NCBI RefSeq assembly: GCF_001667585.1
Contig: NZ_LZJZ01000111.1
Span: forward strand, 20,993 to 84,992
DNA from: Mycobacterium sp. E2733
Lineage (GTDB): Bacteria; Actinomycetota; Actinomycetes; Mycobacteriales; Mycobacteriaceae
Reading direction: 5' to 3'
Length of the DNA stretch: 64,000 bases
Below, one piece after another: positions 1 through 9,300 of this stretch. The notes beneath the pieces are model-generated. The model made no database searches. It had not been told where the DNA came from and worked only from the letters and a program-made list of their open reading frames with translations. The position numbers were made by a program, and so were the translations under genes. The first letter of the stretch is position 1, and every line of letters begins with the position of its first letter.

Positions 1-249
1 ATTTCCCACGACCCGCAGCAGGCCGCCCAGCTTCGCGAACAAGACGACGCGATGGACGAGCTCTACCGGCAGTTGTTCAGCCTGTTGCTGGATCATGAAT
101 GGGAGGAGAACATTCCCCTCGCCGTCGACGCGGCGCTGCTGGGCCGCTTCTACGAGCGCTTTGCCGATCATGCCGTGGAAGTCGGGCGCCGGGTCGTCTT
201 CATGGTCAGCGGCGACCTGCCCGCGGAAGACGAGATATCCACCTACTGA
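1..249 (+). CDS. phoU: PhoU-family phosphate signalling protein, C-terminal part
   Basis: The reading frame is open from the first base and ends at a stop after 82 residues, so the N-terminus lies outside the window. The visible part is the last helical bundle of PhoU, with the family signature RFYERFADHAVEVGRRV near the end (helices carrying E/D-rich metal-binding motifs). PhoU proteins couple PstSCAB phosphate import to a sensor kinase and keep the phosphate-starvation response off when phosphate is plentiful. By position upstream of lpqC this is the counterpart of M. tuberculosis phoY1. The symbol is given at family level because the N-terminus is not visible. A Pst importer lies about 30 kb downstream. 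Confidence 0.88.
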   Translation: MSHDPQQAAQLREQDDAMDELYRQLFSLLLDHEWEENIPLAVDAALLGRFYERFADHAVEVGRRVVFMVSGDLPAEDEISTY

Positions 250-285
250 GAGGCGCCGGGCGGGCTGGGCTGAGAGGATGGCCTC

Positions 286-1284
286 GTGCAGGTCGCGCCC
301 CACATCCAAGGACGCCTGTGGCGCCACGGAAAGCCGCAGGACGACTTCAAGTTCGATCAGATCTCCGATTACCTCCGCGAGCCCGACGCCCTGGTCTGGG
401 TGGATCTGTGCGAGCCGGACCACGATGCGTTTTGCGCGCTGGCGGACGAACTCGGCCTCAACAGGTGGGCCGTCGAAGACGCCGTGGCGGCATCCGAACG
501 TGTCAAGGCCACCGCGTACGAGACCCACACTTTCTGCACCCTGTATGCCGTCCACGTCGCGGACGACGCCGGCGACGAGCCGCAGCGGATGCTGTCCATG
601 CAGCGGATCTCGGCCTTCGTCCTTCCCCGCGGTTTGATCACCGTGCGACTGACGCCCGACTTCGACGTCGCCGCCGTCACGCGGCGCTGGGACGAGATCG
701 GCGCCCTGCAGTACGGCGTAGGCGCCCTGGTGCACGGGTTGCTCGATGTCGTGGTGGACAGTCACTTCGCGGCGGTGGAGGCCCTGGACGACTGCATCGA
801 AGCCATCGAAGACGAGCTGTTCGATGGCAGCCCGCGCCAACCGAGCTTTCAGCGCAGGACCTTTCAGATGAGACGCGACCTGGTCGCCCTTCGGCGGGTG
901 GCGCTCCCGATGCGGGAGGTCGTCAACTCGATTCAGCACCACCGCCACGAGGTGGGCACCGCACCCGAACTGGACCCGCTGTACGCCGACCTGTACGACC
1001 ACGTGCTCCGCGTGTCGGAATGGACGGAGTCGTTGCGCGACATGGTCACAACCATTTTCGAGACCAACCTGTCGCTGCAAGACGCCCGGCTGAACACCAT
1101 CATGAAGAAGCTGACCGGATGGGCGGCCATCATCGCCGTCCCCACCGCGATCACGGGCTTCTACGGCCAGAACGTGCCCTACCCGGGCTTCGGCCACCTC
1201 GCCGGCTTCCTCGCCAGCACCACCTTGATCTTGGTCCTGATGGCGCTCATCTACGTGATGTTCAAACGTCGCGACTGGCTATGA
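286..1284 (+). CDS. corA: CorA-like Mg2+/Co2+ channel with a GQN variant motif
   Basis: A 332-aa protein with a GTG start 36 bp after phoU. The layout is that of CorA: a long acidic cytoplasmic domain (about residues 1-265), then two C-terminal membrane helices, with the short basic tail KRRDWL at the end. The loop after the first helix reads YGQN where most CorA proteins have the selectivity motif YGMN, so Met is replaced by Gln at about residue 294. Many actinobacterial CorA-like proteins vary here, so transport is likely but ion selectivity is uncertain. The stop overlaps the start of the Mg2+ ATPase gene by 4 bp (ATGA). This implies translational coupling of a passive channel with an active pump for divalent cations. 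Confidence 0.85.
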   Translation: MQVAPHIQGRLWRHGKPQDDFKFDQISDYLREPDALVWVDLCEPDHDAFCALADELGLNRWAVEDAVAASERVKATAYETHTFCTLYAVHVADDAGDEPQRMLSMQRISAFVLPRGLITVRLTPDFDVAAVTRRWDEIGALQYGVGALVHGLLDVVVDSHFAAVEALDDCIEAIEDELFDGSPRQPSFQRRTFQMRRDLVALRRVALPMREVVNSIQHHRHEVGTAPELDPLYADLYDHVLRVSEWTESLRDMVTTIFETNLSLQDARLNTIMKKLTGWAAIIAVPTAITGFYGQNVPYPGFGHLAGFLASTTLILVLMALIYVMFKRRDWL

Positions 1285-3908
1285 TCACCGACCCGCGACA
1301 GGAGACCGCCGCCCCGACCACCACGCTGGTCGCGGCCGCCCCCGTCGACGACGTGCTGCGCCGGCTGGACAGCTCGACCGCCGGGCTGTCCAGCGCGGAG
1401 GCCGCCGCCCGGCTGACGCGCCACGGACCGAACGCGGTGCGCACCCACCACGTCAATGTCCTTGCGGTGCTGGGTCGTCAGCTGCGCAACGCGGTGCTCA
1501 TCTTGCTGGCCGGCACCGCGATCGTCTCGTACTTCCTGGGCGACAGCATGCAGGCGGTCATCATCGGCATCATCCTCGCGGCCAGCGTCGGCCTGGGCTT
1601 CATCAACGAATACCGCGCCGAGCGGGCCGCCGCCGACCTGCATGCCAGCGTGCACCATAACGCCGTCGTGCGCCGCGACGGGAAGTTCGTCGCGCTCGCC
1701 GTCACCGCGCTCGTCCCGGGCGACGTGATCCGGCTGTCGCTGGGGGAGGCGGTGCCGGCCGATGTGCGGCTGATCGATGTCAGCGGTCTGGAATGCAACG
1801 AGAGCATCCTGACCGGGGAATCGACCGGATCGGAGAAATCACCGGAACCGGTGCCTCCCGGAACCGACGTGGCCGACGCGACCGACCTGGCCTTCATGGG
1901 CACCATCGTCAGCGCCGGCGAGGGCACCGGAGTGGTGTACGCCACCGGGAAAGACGCCGAATTCGGGCGAATAGCAGCCGGATTGGACGAACGCCAGCCC
2001 GAAACCGGCTTCCAGGTCGGGCTGCGCCGGTTCTCGTACCTGCTGCTGCAAGTGGCCGTCGCGCTGATGGTGATCATCTTGATCAGCAACCTGCTGCTGG
2101 CGAAGCCGATCATCGACTCCGTGCTGTTCTCGCTCGCGATCGCGGTCGGGATCACGCCGCAGCTGCTGCCCGCCGTCGTCAGCACCGGGCTGGCGACCGG
2201 ATCGCGGCAGCTGGCCAAGGCGAAGGTGCTCGTGAAGCGGCTGGTGTGCATCGAAGACCTCGGCGACGTCGACATCCTGATCACCGACAAGACCGGGACC
2301 CTGACGGAAGGCCGGATCCGGCTGGTCGACTCGGTCGATCCCACCGGCGCGCACAGCGATCCGGTCCGCCGGCTGGGGCTGCTGGCCACCGATGTGGACC
2401 CGGAAACCGGTGGTGCCAGCGCGAATTCGCTCGACGCCGCCCTCTGGGAGTCTCCGCGGGCGCACCAATTGGTGGCCGGTGCCGCGCACCGGGTTGCGAT
2501 GCTGCCGTTCGATCATCAACGCCGCGCAACGTCGGCACTGGTCGACGACGACGGCGATCGGGTGCTGGTGGTCAAGGGGGCGCCCGAGCAGGTGCTGGCC
2601 CAATGCCGGACCGTCGCGCCCGAGACGGAGGAAACCCTTGCGGCCTTGTTCGCCGCCGGTCGCCGGGTGGTCGCCGTGGCCGCCAAAGCGGCACCGGCGC
2701 TCACGGCGCTCACCAGGGCGGACGAATGCGACTTATCGCTCGCGGGCTTCCTGGTCTTCGCCGACGAACCCAAATCGGCTGCGCGGCAATCGCTGTCGGA
2801 GCTGGCCGATCTGGGCATCGAGCTGAAGATCGCCACCGGCGACAATCCGCAGGTCGCCGAAAAGGTATGTGGCGAACTGGGTCTGGCATCCAAAGGCACC
2901 ATCACAGGCACACAACTGGACGCGTTGGACGACGACGCGTTCGCCGACATCGCGCAAAGGCGCACCATCTTCGCGCGCATCTCGCCCGAGCAGAAGGCTC
3001 GGCTGATCGTTGCGCTGCGACGCGAGGGGCGATCGGTCGGCTTCCTGGGCGACGGTGTCAACGACGCGCTGGCCCTGCACGCCGCCGATGTGGGGATCTC
3101 GGTCGACAGCGCCACCGACGTGGCCAAGGACGCGGCCGACGTGGTGCTGCTGGAAAAAGACCTCAGTGTGCTGGCCACCGGCGTGGCCGAGGGCCGCCGC
3201 ATCTTCGCCAACACCATCAAGTACGTGCTGATGGGCACCTCGAGCAATTTCGGGAACATGTTCAGCGCCGCGGCAGCGTCGGCACTGTTGCCGTTCCTGC
3301 CGATGCTGCCCAGCCAGATCCTGCTCAACAACCTGCTTTACGACACCTCGCAGCTGGCGATCCCGACCGACCGGGTCGACGCGGCGCAGCTGCACGCGCC
3401 GTCGCATTGGAACGTCGCGTTCATCCGCCGCTTCATGCTGATCTTCGGGCCGATCAGTTCGCTGTTCGACTTCCTGACGTTCGGCTTGATGCTGGGCGTG
3501 CTGCACGCCGGGGCCATCGAGTTCCGGACCGGCTGGTTCGTGGAATCGCTCGCGACGCAGACGCTGATCATCTTCGTCATCCGCACCCGCATGGTGCCGT
3601 TCTTTCGCAGCCGGCCCAGCGCCTTGCTGGCCGTCACCAGCCTCACCGTGGTCGCCGTCGGCGCCGGGCTGACGATCTCACCGCTGGCGCGCACGCTGGG
3701 GTTCACGCCGCTGCCGTGGCAGTTCTTCGCCGCACTGGGCACCTTCGTCGTCTGCTACCTGGTCTTGGTGGAGCTGGGCAAGCTGCTCTTCTACAGCGAG
3801 CCGATACACCTCGCCGGGCAGCCGCACCGCACCCGCGGGAGCGCGTATCGCATCCGGCGACGGGCCGCGCGCTACCACCATTACGTCGAGCGGCGGACGC
3901 GAAAGTGA
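1281..3908 (+). CDS. mgtA: P-type Mg2+-transporting ATPase (P3B type)
   Basis: An 875-aa P-type ATPase that starts inside the corA stop. Motifs appear in order: actuator loop TGES (about residue 178), membrane-helix motif ITPQLLP matching the TPEMLP of enteric MgtA/MgtB, phosphorylation loop DKTGTLT with the acceptor Asp at residue 336, KGAPE in the nucleotide domain, and the hinge GDGVNDALAL near residue 590. The last four helices and a basic C-terminal tail follow. The family imports Mg2+ down its gradient using ATP. An in-frame open stretch continues far upstream but runs antisense-like through corA in another frame, so the overlapping ATG is taken as the start. A riboswitch is unlikely because only 36 bp lie ahead of the operon. 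Confidence 0.9.
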   Translation: MITDPRQETAAPTTTLVAAAPVDDVLRRLDSSTAGLSSAEAAARLTRHGPNAVRTHHVNVLAVLGRQLRNAVLILLAGTAIVSYFLGDSMQAVIIGIILAASVGLGFINEYRAERAAADLHASVHHNAVVRRDGKFVALAVTALVPGDVIRLSLGEAVPADVRLIDVSGLECNESILTGESTGSEKSPEPVPPGTDVADATDLAFMGTIVSAGEGTGVVYATGKDAEFGRIAAGLDERQPETGFQVGLRRFSYLLLQVAVALMVIILISNLLLAKPIIDSVLFSLAIAVGITPQLLPAVVSTGLATGSRQLAKAKVLVKRLVCIEDLGDVDILITDKTGTLTEGRIRLVDSVDPTGAHSDPVRRLGLLATDVDPETGGASANSLDAALWESPRAHQLVAGAAHRVAMLPFDHQRRATSALVDDDGDRVLVVKGAPEQVLAQCRTVAPETEETLAALFAAGRRVVAVAAKAAPALTALTRADECDLSLAGFLVFADEPKSAARQSLSELADLGIELKIATGDNPQVAEKVCGELGLASKGTITGTQLDALDDDAFADIAQRRTIFARISPEQKARLIVALRREGRSVGFLGDGVNDALALHAADVGISVDSATDVAKDAADVVLLEKDLSVLATGVAEGRRIFANTIKYVLMGTSSNFGNMFSAAAASALLPFLPMLPSQILLNNLLYDTSQLAIPTDRVDAAQLHAPSHWNVAFIRRFMLIFGPISSLFDFLTFGLMLGVLHAGAIEFRTGWFVESLATQTLIIFVIRTRMVPFFRSRPSALLAVTSLTVVAVGAGLTISPLARTLGFTPLPWQFFAALGTFVVCYLVLVELGKLLFYSEPIHLAGQPHRTRGSAYRIRRRAARYHHYVERRTRK

Positions 3909-3911
3909 TTG

Positions 3912-4124
3912 TCAGTGCTCGACCCGGACGGCCGGCAGATCCGAAAGGCCTTGCTGGATTCCGCGTTCGACGTTGTCCGTAAGTGTAGTGCTGCCCGCCG
4001 GAGCCGTCTCCTGGCAACTGCAGCTGAGGGTGCTGAACGGGCTTGGGTCGGCGTTGGCCGATGCTGCCATCCAACCAGCAGCGCCGAGAATGAGTGCAAC
4101 GCCGACCAAAAGTTTAGGAATCAT
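3912..4124 (-). CDS. Small secreted hypothetical protein
   Basis: A 70-aa protein with an N-terminal signal peptide (MIPKLLVGVALILGAAG..., cleavage probably after ASANA) and a short mature part containing CSCQ and a C-terminal acidic/polar helix. A longer reading frame exists, but the internal ATG has GAAGG about 6 nt upstream and puts the hydrophobic segment at the N-terminus, so it was chosen. It converges on mgtA with 3 bp between the stops. No domain is recognised. Small secreted proteins of this kind are common in mycobacteria and mostly uncharacterised. Confidence 0.65.
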   Translation of the reverse strand: MIPKLLVGVALILGAAGWMAASANADPSPFSTLSCSCQETAPAGSTTLTDNVERGIQQGLSDLPAVRVEH

Positions 4125-4205
4125 TTGGCCTTCGAGTTCTCGAGATAGGTGCAGCGCCAATTTTACCGGCGCGCTTGTCACGAGCCTGTCAACTGCCGGT
4201 AAATT

Positions 4206-4547
4206 TCAGGCCTGATACTTCGGGCAGTACGCCCGGATGCTCACGCCCACGAAGTAGCCGGCGTGGTAGCCATCGAGGTGGCTGTTGGTCATCACGTCGT
4301 TTGCCACCTGTTGTGGCGATTCGCCGGACTCGAGTTCTTGACACACCAAATGACCGGACCGGATGGCGGTTTCGGGCGATTCGTAGTTGATGCCCTTGGC
4401 CGTCAGCGCCGCGAGGAAGGCGTCATCGGCGGTGGCGTGGGCGACCGGGGCCGCTCCCAGCGCACCCAGCAACCCCGCCGCCGGGACAACACCGGCAGCC
4501 AACAGCAACAGCAGAAGGCTGGGGTTGCGTACCTGGGTCCTCGTCAT
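4206..4547 (-). CDS. DUF732 family secreted protein
   Basis: A 113-aa protein with a strong signal sequence (a run of leucines at residues 10-16, cleavage near AHA-TADDAF) followed by a DUF732 domain: FLAALTAKGI, then GHLVCQEL and the C-terminal IRAYCP, with the two cysteines that probably form a disulfide. The start was chosen at the ATG with GGGAG 10 nt upstream, because further upstream codons would place 39 polar residues before the signal peptide. DUF732 proteins are abundant exported mycobacterial proteins with no assigned role. It is divergent from lpqC and lies 81 bp upstream of the other small secreted gene on the same strand. Confidence 0.8.
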   Translation of the reverse strand: MTRTQVRNPSLLLLLLAAGVVPAAGLLGALGAAPVAHATADDAFLAALTAKGINYESPETAIRSGHLVCQELESGESPQQVANDVMTNSHLDGYHAGYFVGVSIRAYCPKYQA

Positions 4548-4708
4548 TTCTGATACTCCCGTGACATCGAAGTGCCGTTGCTCGTTGACCGCGGGGGCTG
4601 CCCGAATATTTGCACGTTGCCGCGCCGCACGGTGCAGGATCAACGATATTGCGATCATCGCCACACCCAGGTTTGCTCCGGCGTCGGCTCCGTCGGTGTA
4701 TTGACGAT

Positions 4709-5626
4709 ATGCCGTACGTGCGTTGGTTGTCAGTGGCCCTGGTGGCGGTGTGCCTGGCGGGATGTGGTGTGCGCCATGTGTCGGCGGCCACGGCTCGGGA
4801 TGCTTCCGGGACGTTCCGCTCCGGTGGCATGGATCGAACTTACCTGCTGCACATGCCGCCGGGTAGCCCGGTCGGTCTGGTGCTGAGCCTGCACGGCGGC
4901 GGCGGTACCGGCAACGGGCAGCGTGGGCTGACCGGATTCGACGCCGTCGCCGACGCCCACAACCTGCTCGTGGTCTATCCCGACGGTTACGACAAGAGCT
5001 GGGCCGACGGGCGGGGGGCCTCGCCGGCGGATCGCCGGCACATCGACGACGTCGGCTTCCTGGTGGGCCTGGTGGGCAAGGTGCAGAACGACTACGGCAT
5101 CGCCCCCGGGCACGTTTTCGTCACCGGGATGTCGAACGGGGGCTTCATGTCCAACCGGCTGGCGTGCGACCGCGCCGACGTGTTCGCCGCGGTCGCGCCC
5201 GTTGCGGGCACCTTGGGCGTCGGAGTGGCGTGCAATCCGTCGCGGCCGGTGTCGGTCTGGGAGGCCCACGGCACGGCCGATCCGCTGGTCCCGTTCAAAG
5301 GCGGGGCCGTGCGTGGCCGGGGCGGGGTGAGCCACTCCATCTCCGCCCCCACCATGGTGAACAAGTGGCGTTCGGCGGATGGTTGCCAAGGCGACCCCTC
5401 GGTGCAGGCACTGCCCAACGTCGGGGACGGCACCGTCGTGCACCGCTTCGACTCCACGGCGTGTACCGCGTCCACCGAGGTGATCTTCTACCAGATCGAC
5501 AGCGGCGGGCACACCTGGCCGGGCGGCCGGCAATACCTGCCCAAGGCCATCATCGGGCCCACCACCCGCGCGCTCGACGGGTCGGAGGCCATCGCGGAGT
5601 TCTTTTTGGCGCACGCCCGGGACTAG
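4709..5626 (+). CDS. lpqC: Lipoprotein esterase, PHB-depolymerase-like
   Basis: A 305-aa alpha/beta hydrolase of the LpqC/feruloyl-esterase-like family. The start gives a short lipoprotein signal ending in the lipobox LAGC (Cys at residue 18). Next come the oxyanion-region HGGGGTGNG, the nucleophile elbow GMSNGG (Ser in G-x-S-x-G), an Asp region (HGTADPLVP) and the catalytic His context GGHTWPGG. It is predicted to be attached to the outer face of the plasma membrane and to hydrolyse short ester substrates, which are unknown. Its place beside nei and lhr matches M. tuberculosis lpqC (Rv3298c). A longer upstream reading frame is ignored because it would bury the signal peptide. Confidence 0.9.
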   Translation: MPYVRWLSVALVAVCLAGCGVRHVSAATARDASGTFRSGGMDRTYLLHMPPGSPVGLVLSLHGGGGTGNGQRGLTGFDAVADAHNLLVVYPDGYDKSWADGRGASPADRRHIDDVGFLVGLVGKVQNDYGIAPGHVFVTGMSNGGFMSNRLACDRADVFAAVAPVAGTLGVGVACNPSRPVSVWEAHGTADPLVPFKGGAVRGRGGVSHSISAPTMVNKWRSADGCQGDPSVQALPNVGDGTVVHRFDSTACTASTEVIFYQIDSGGHTWPGGRQYLPKAIIGPTTRALDGSEAIAEFFLAHARD

Positions 5627-5638
5627 TGGCGCGGCGCG

Positions 5639-6394
5639 TCAGCGCTGGCAGGACGGGCACCAGTACGTGACCCGTTCCCCGGACTCGTCGTAGTTGATCC
5701 GGGTGCCACAGCGACGGCACGCCTGCCCTGCGCGCCCGTAGACCCACAGCTGCCGCCCGGCCCGGGTGTCACCGGTGGTGCAGCGATTCCAGCGAAACCG
5801 GTTCAGCCACAACATGTCCCGGGCGCGGGCGGCAAGCCGACGCGGGTCGGCGACCGCGCTCACCGGTGCGGTGGGCAGGTGTCCGCTGACGAAACACAGC
5901 TCGTTGCAATAGACATTGCCGATGCCCGCCAGCACTCGCTGGTCGAGCAGCGCCTGGGCGAGCGGTCGGTCCGGTTGGGCCGCCAGGTTGGTGGCGGCGA
6001 CCGTGGCGTCCCAGTCTTCGCCCAGCAGGTCGGGCCCCAGATGCGCGACGGCCTCCCCGTCGCGGTCGCGCTCCAGGATCTCCAGGACGCCCAGGTCCAC
6101 GCCGACGGCGCGGACAGTGCCGGCTTCCAGGACGATCCGTGCCCGGTGATCGACTCGCACAGGCCGGTCGCCGACCCGCCAGCTGCCGTCCATCTTCAGG
6201 TGTGAATGGATGCTGGCCCGGCCCACCCGGATGAACAGGTGCTTGCCCCGGCTCACTACCTCGTCGACCGTCTGCCCGGTGAGGTCGACGGTCGCATACC
6301 GGGGGACGCGAACGTCGCAGCGGGTGAGGGTGCGCCCGGCCAACCGTTCGCGCAGCACGGCGGCGGTGTGCCAGACGGTGTCTCCTTCCGGCAT
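5639..6394 (-). CDS. nei: Fpg/Nei-family DNA glycosylase (endonuclease VIII)
   Basis: A 251-aa base-excision repair glycosylase/AP lyase. The mature N-terminus PEGDT supplies the catalytic proline and Glu. The middle holds the helix-two-turn-helix region (LLDQRVLAGIGNVYCNELCF). The C-terminus is a CxxC-x16-CxxC zinc finger ending in WCPSCQR. The family removes oxidised pyrimidines and cleaves the abasic site by beta,delta-elimination. It begins 2 nt after the lhr stop and is the last gene of tetR-lhr-nei, which suggests joint expression of a repair helicase and a glycosylase. It corresponds by position to M. tuberculosis Rv3297. Confidence 0.92.
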   Translation of the reverse strand: MPEGDTVWHTAAVLRERLAGRTLTRCDVRVPRYATVDLTGQTVDEVVSRGKHLFIRVGRASIHSHLKMDGSWRVGDRPVRVDHRARIVLEAGTVRAVGVDLGVLEILERDRDGEAVAHLGPDLLGEDWDATVAATNLAAQPDRPLAQALLDQRVLAGIGNVYCNELCFVSGHLPTAPVSAVADPRRLAARARDMLWLNRFRWNRCTTGDTRAGRQLWVYGRAGQACRRCGTRINYDESGERVTYWCPSCQR

Positions 6395-6396
6395 GG

Positions 6397-9300
6397 CTAC
6401 CGCAGCCGCAGTCCGCGTGGTGTGCGGGCGAAGCCCGCCTCCTGCAAGCCGTCCGCCACCCCGCCGCGGCCGTGTTCGGGTTGCAGCGCCGGCACCCCGT
6501 CGATCCGCTCGACGAGGATCGATGCGACACGCCGGGAGGCGACCAGCTCGGCCAGCGCCGCGGCCGCCGCGTGATGGGCCGCCGGGTCGTCGGTGAAGGT
6601 GAGCATTGACCGTCCGCCGCGCTCGAGGAACCAGGCCAGGTGGCCGTCCACCAGCACGACGAGCGCCCCGGCCTTGCGGCCCGGCCGCGCGTTCTCCCCG
6701 CCGGACGCCGGCCACGGCAGTGCGGCGCCGTAGGGATTGGCCGGGTCGGCGGCGGCCAGCACGACCGCCCGGTATTCCGGTCGCTCGGGGTCGATCCCGT
6801 CGCTGTAGCTGCGCAGCCGGTCGACGGTCGAGGCGACGGCGAACTGCGCGCCGCCCAGCGACTCGACGAAGTAGCCGCGCTGGCATCGGCCGGCCTCCTC
6901 GAAGGTGCTCAGCACCTTGTAGAGCGTGGCGAACCCGCCAGTGACGCCCTCGGCCGCGACCGCGCCCCTGGTCAGCACCCCATGGCGGCCCAGCAGCAAC
7001 TCCGCCTGGTAGTGGGCGCGCACCGTGGAATCGGGTTCGGGTGGCGGCAGCGCCGACCACCGGCCCGCCACCGTCGGGTCGGCGGGCCGGGATTGCGCGT
7101 GCGCCACTCTGTATCGGCTCAGGCGCGGCGGGCGGTGTGACCGGTGCGCCGGGGCGGAGCGCTTGCGGCTGCCCACGCCGCCGAGCACGGCGCGCACCGG
7201 AGCGAACGTGTCACCGGTGACCCACCCGGCCCAAATCAGCTCCCACAGCGCGGCTTTGAGTTCCGCATCGGGGATCCCGCTCTGGGCCAGCTGACGGAAG
7301 AAGTACGCGCCGCCGCCGGCCAGCGTGTCCAGGATCGCGCGGTGGGCATCGGTGAAGTCGATCTCGACGGGCCCGGCCAGCGTCAAGGACGCGGAATCGC
7401 TCACGTGTAGCGCGACCCAGCCGTCGCTCGCCGAAATCGACCCCGCGCCCGACCAGGTCACCTCCCCGGTGGCGAGCAGCTCGTCGAGCATGGCGGGGGA
7501 GTAGTCCCGGACCCGGGGGCCCAGCACCAGCGGTTCGATCGCCGAGGCCGGCATCCGGACACCGGCCAGCTGGTCGACCACCGACATCAGCCCGTCCAGC
7601 CCCGAGCAGCCCGTCGAACCGGGCGAGGCCACCCGGTGCCAGGCCGGCAGGAACCGGCCGTACGCGGCGGTGCTCACCGGTTCGACCTGCGCGCGCAGGG
7701 CCGCCAGCGAACGCCGCCGCAACACGCGCAACACGTCGGCGTCACACCACTGTTCGGCCGCGGACGCCCCGGCGGTTTCCGGGGCGGCGACGAAGTCACC
7801 GCGTACCAGCCGGCCTTGAGAACTGGAGGGGTCGGACAGCCGGCCGAGCACGTCGGCCGTCACCCGCAGCCCCAGCCCGAACCGGGCGGCCGCCGCCGCG
7901 GTGGTGAACGGGGTGTGGGTGCGCGCGTACCGGCCCAGCAGCTCGCCCAGCGGGTCGGCCACCGCCTCGGTGAAGGCGGCCGGAACGCCCAGCGGAACGG
8001 GCGCCCCCACCCCGTCGCGCAGCCGGCCGATGTCCTCGATGGCCGCCCACCAGCTGCGGCCGGCGAACGACACGGGCAGCGCCCGCCGGGCCGCGAGCAG
8101 CCCTTCGAGCCAGCCGCCCACCTCGGCGCCGCCGGCCCGGGCGGCGACCTCCTCCTCGGTCATCGGACCCAGCAGCCGCAGCAGGTCCGCGACGCCTTCG
8201 GCGTCGCGCGCGGCCCGGTCCGCGGACAGGTGCTGCAACTGGCGGCCGGTCGCGGCGATGACGTCCGGGTCGAGCAGCTCGCGCAGCTCGACCCGGCCGA
8301 GCAGCTCGGCCAGCAGCGTGCTGTCCAGTGATAGCGCCGCGGCCCGGCGCTCGGCCAGCGGGGTGTCGCCCTCGTACATGAAGGCGCCGACGTAGCCGAA
8401 CAGTAGGGACGCCGCGAACGGTGAGGGGCGCGCCGTTTCCGCTTCGGCAACCCGCACCTTGCGCTGGGCGATGCCGGCCATCAGCGCGACCAGGGCGGGC
8501 ACGTCGTACACGTCCTGCAGGCATTCGCGGATGGTCTCCAGCACAACCGGGAAGTCGGGGTATTTGCGGGCCACGTCCAGCAGCTGGGCGGCCCGCTGGC
8601 GCTGGTGCCACAGCGGCGACCGCTTACCCGGGTGCCGGCGGGGCAGCAGCAGCGCGCGGGCCGCGCACTCCCGGAACCGCGACGCGAACAGCGCCGAACC
8701 GCCGACCTCGGCGGTGACGATGGGGTCGATCTCGTCGGCGTCGAAGACGAACAGCTCGGCGCCGGGCGGGGTCTCACCGGTGTCGGACAGCATGTCCGGC
8801 AACCGCACCACGATGCCGTCGTCGGAGGCGGTCGGCTTCTCGTCCAGGCCGTAGCGTTCCCGCAGCCGCCGGCCCACCGCCAGCGCCAGCGGCCCGTTCA
8901 CCCGCAACCCGTACGGCGAGTGCAGGATCACCCGCCAGTCGCCCAGTTCGTCGCGGAACCGCTCGACCAGCAGGGTGGTGTCGGTGGGGACCACGCCGGC
9001 GGCGGCCCGCTGCTCGTCCAGCAGCGCCCACATGTTGTCGGTGGCGTAGGCGTCGAAGCCCAGGCCCGCGCACCGCGCGTTGAATGCGTCGCGGTCCAGT
9101 CCGGCCAGCTCGCCGGTGAACGCGCCCAGCGCGGCGCCCAGCTCGGCGGGGCGGCCGGCGTCGTCGCCGCGCCAGAACGGCAGCCGGGCCGGCTGGCCGG
9201 GCGCGGGGATCACCAGGACCCGGTCGTGAGTGATCTCGGTGATACGCCAGCTGGTGGCGCCCAGCGAGATCACGTCACCGGGCCGGGACTCGTACACCAT

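Noticed and set aside
250..285. An Mg2+ riboswitch (M-box) before corA-mgtA
   Set aside because: Only 36 bp separate phoU from corA, too short for the aptamer.
99..1280. A long in-frame extension upstream of the Mg2+ ATPase
   Set aside because: It overlaps corA in another frame, is Arg/Gly-rich, and has no ATPase similarity. The ATGA overlap start explains the gene.
3909..4148. A plus-strand 79-codon frame after mgtA
   Set aside because: It is antisense to the secreted protein gene, which has a signal peptide and a ribosome site.
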